From contig JBMHDW010000013.1 of NCBI GenBank assembly GCA_049889175.1, positions 1-64,000 of the forward strand: DNA of 64,000 nucleotides. The letters run 5' to 3'. Below, piece by piece: positions 62,747-64,000 of the stretch. Each line of letters starts with the position of its first letter. Position 1 is the first letter of the stretch. The translations under genes and the position numbers were made by a program. The stretch comes from JBMHDW01 sp049889175. Lineage in GTDB: Bacteria; Pseudomonadota; Gammaproteobacteria; Comchoanobacterales; Comchoanobacteraceae. The notes under the pieces are model-generated. The model was given only the letters and a program-made list of their open reading frames with translations, ran no database searches and was not told the origin of the DNA.

Positions 62747-64000
62747 TCACTGTACCCGAAATAACTTTCCTTTAGGGGCAAAAGGAAGCCTTCCGTAAGA
62801 TGGAACAAAGAAAGCATGTTCTCGTTTGATACTTAATTTATCACACCCACCATCGGTAATGATGAGTATTGGACCATCTTTAGGAAAATCCTCTGCTTTT
62901 TCCAGCAAATTGATTCCCGGCTGAAGAACAATACCACCACGCCCCTTGATCTTAACACGTTCAAGAAGATCTTCGGGAGCTATGTAGCCCTGATCGTAAG
63001 TGCCTGCATCGCAAAATACCAAGCGAATACGACTGACATCGCGAGATAAGCTATAGCTGGCAATGGCACCTAACACACGGCCAAGCACATGATGATCCAT
63101 AGAACCAGATGTATCCAGTACAATACCAAATGTTCGATTTTCTTCTGCTTCCCACAATGGCACATATTGAGGTCGGGGAATATCAGGACTAACAAACTGC
63201 CTACGACTTGGTTTGGCATAGGAACGTATTTTCTCTAGTGGCGCAAAATGTCCGTCAAACCATTTTGCCAGCTCTACATCCCATGGTATTGGTGGGTGTG
63301 GTAATGCCCTTACCTCTTCTACTAATCCAGCAGGCAAATGCCCTCTACCTTGATCATAATGATATTCAAGCCCTTGCATGAGACAACCACGATAAAAACG
63401 ATCTAAATCAACACCATCACCATGAGCCCACCAATCCGATATTTGTAGGTCAAGCATATCACATCCACCAATTCCACGATACGTGGCAAATTTGCGCATA
63501 CGCCTTAGATCGGTGGTGATAATATCATATAAAGATTCAGCAGATTCACCTTTGAATGTTGGGTCATATAAAGTACCAAAATCTGGCATTTCACCCAATT
63601 CCATTTCAACCAGCCATCCATTAATGACGTAATCGCAAGCCAGATTCCACAAAAATGGATCACGCCCTTGTCTACGGGCATCATGGCGTAGACCAACGTG
63701 CAGCAACTCATGGGCAATCACAAATTTGTATTCTTCTTCTGTCAGTTCTAAAGCTGGATTGATATAGATTTTTTGCATTTCTGCATGCACAGCAGCCACA
63801 GAAATACCCATCTGACGACATAATTCTTGATCTACGATTATTTCAAAACTAGCCACAAGGGAACCAAGCATGGGATAGGAACTTATCAACCAGTTACGTG
63901 CTTGCTCAACATGATAATTGTTACATTTATATGAGCCAAGATTACTTTGTTTTCCTGAGGCAACATTTACTGCATTGCTCACAGCATTGCGTAACCCCAT
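62747..64000 (-). CDS. Metallopeptidase-like/vWA protein (DUF2201 type)
   Basis: The reading runs from an ATG at the last bases of the window, so the true start may lie beyond it; 417 codons are seen. The N-terminal domain has AHELLHVGLRH with H97-E98-x-x-H101 and His106, a zinc-peptidase signature, and the C-terminal part is a von Willebrand A-like domain with the metal motif D296-T-S298-G-S300 (VLDTSGSM) and IITDGGCD. Such proteins are typically encoded next to a MoxR-type AAA+ ATPase, which would be expected upstream, outside the window. Whether it cleaves protein or only binds metal is unknown. It lies 500 bp beyond the island's right att site and may belong to a second accessory module. 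Confidence 0.85.
   Translation of the reverse strand: MGLRNAVSNAVNVASGKQSNLGSYKCNNYHVEQARNWLISSYPMLGSLVASFEIIVDQELCRQMGISVAAVHAEMQKIYINPALELTEEEYKFVIAHELLHVGLRHDARRQGRDPFLWNLACDYVINGWLVEMELGEMPDFGTLYDPTFKGESAESLYDIITTDLRRMRKFATYRGIGGCDMLDLQISDWWAHGDGVDLDRFYRGCLMQGLEYHYDQGRGHLPAGLVEEVRALPHPPIPWDVELAKWFDGHFAPLEKIRSYAKPSRRQFVSPDIPRPQYVPLWEAEENRTFGIVLDTSGSMDHHVLGRVLGAIASYSLSRDVSRIRLVFCDAGTYDQGYIAPEDLLERVKIKGRGGIVLQPGINLLEKAEDFPKDGPILIITDGGCDKLSIKREHAFFVPSYGRLPFAPKGKLFRVQ

Overview
The window is AT-rich DNA from a gammaproteobacterium. The evidence is a dcw (division and cell wall) cluster in the usual order, the ffh / rpsP-rimM-trmD-rplS block with ypjD- and corB-like genes beside ffh, a meso-DAP type MurE (DNPR motif), and LPS genes (lpxD, lptF, lptG). 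Sel1-repeat secreted proteins, a protein with an OTU-like cysteine motif and DUF4116-like repeats, and other large proteins without recognisable homology suggest a host-associated or intracellular lifestyle, perhaps near Legionellales or Francisella-like lineages. That placement is inference from gene content only.

Layout. Positions 1-4861 are a decaying accessory region on the minus strand: two tandem Sel1-repeat genes with nearly the same signal peptide, two eroded C-terminal Sel1 fragments in homologous leader segments, and a methyltransferase-like gene broken by an in-frame TGA. Positions 4996-15563 are one minus-strand dcw operon, mraZ-rsmH-ftsL-ftsI-murE-murF-mraY-murD-ftsW-murG, with a repeated TGGKN array next to mraZ; murC, ddl and ftsQAZ do not follow murG here. 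Then come an unknown 1026-aa protein, adk, a small lipoprotein, corB-like and ypjD-like genes, ffh and the rpsP operon (18.8-25.3 kb).

Positions 25.3-49.8 kb hold metabolic and envelope genes: a PnuC-like transporter, PPi-type phosphofructokinase and an MFS/acyltransferase/acyl-ACP-synthetase fusion; lptF-lptG-MFS-aromatic amino acid permease; valS; radA-lpxD-galU-pgi; hemH; two related alpha/beta hydrolases; a secreted protein; manB-type phosphomannomutase; dps and tspO. Sugar-phosphate enzymes (PFP, Pgi, GalU, ManB) feed glycolysis and nucleotide-sugar/LPS synthesis, and LpxD and LptFG act in the same envelope pathway.

Positions 49.9-57.2 kb are an effector-like block: the 1213-aa OTU/DUF4116 protein, an unknown 513-aa protein, a 12-cysteine lipoprotein and a trypsin-like protease candidate, followed by a Bcr/CflA-type MFS pump.

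A tRNA-Ser(GGA) gene at 58.65 kb carries at its 3' end a 28-bp sequence repeated exactly at 62.2 kb. The pair brackets a 3.5-kb degraded integrated element holding an IS5-type remnant, a truncated kinase-like gene, a DUF234-type ATPase and an operator-like cluster of palindromes. Beyond it lies a metallopeptidase-like/vWA protein running to the window edge.
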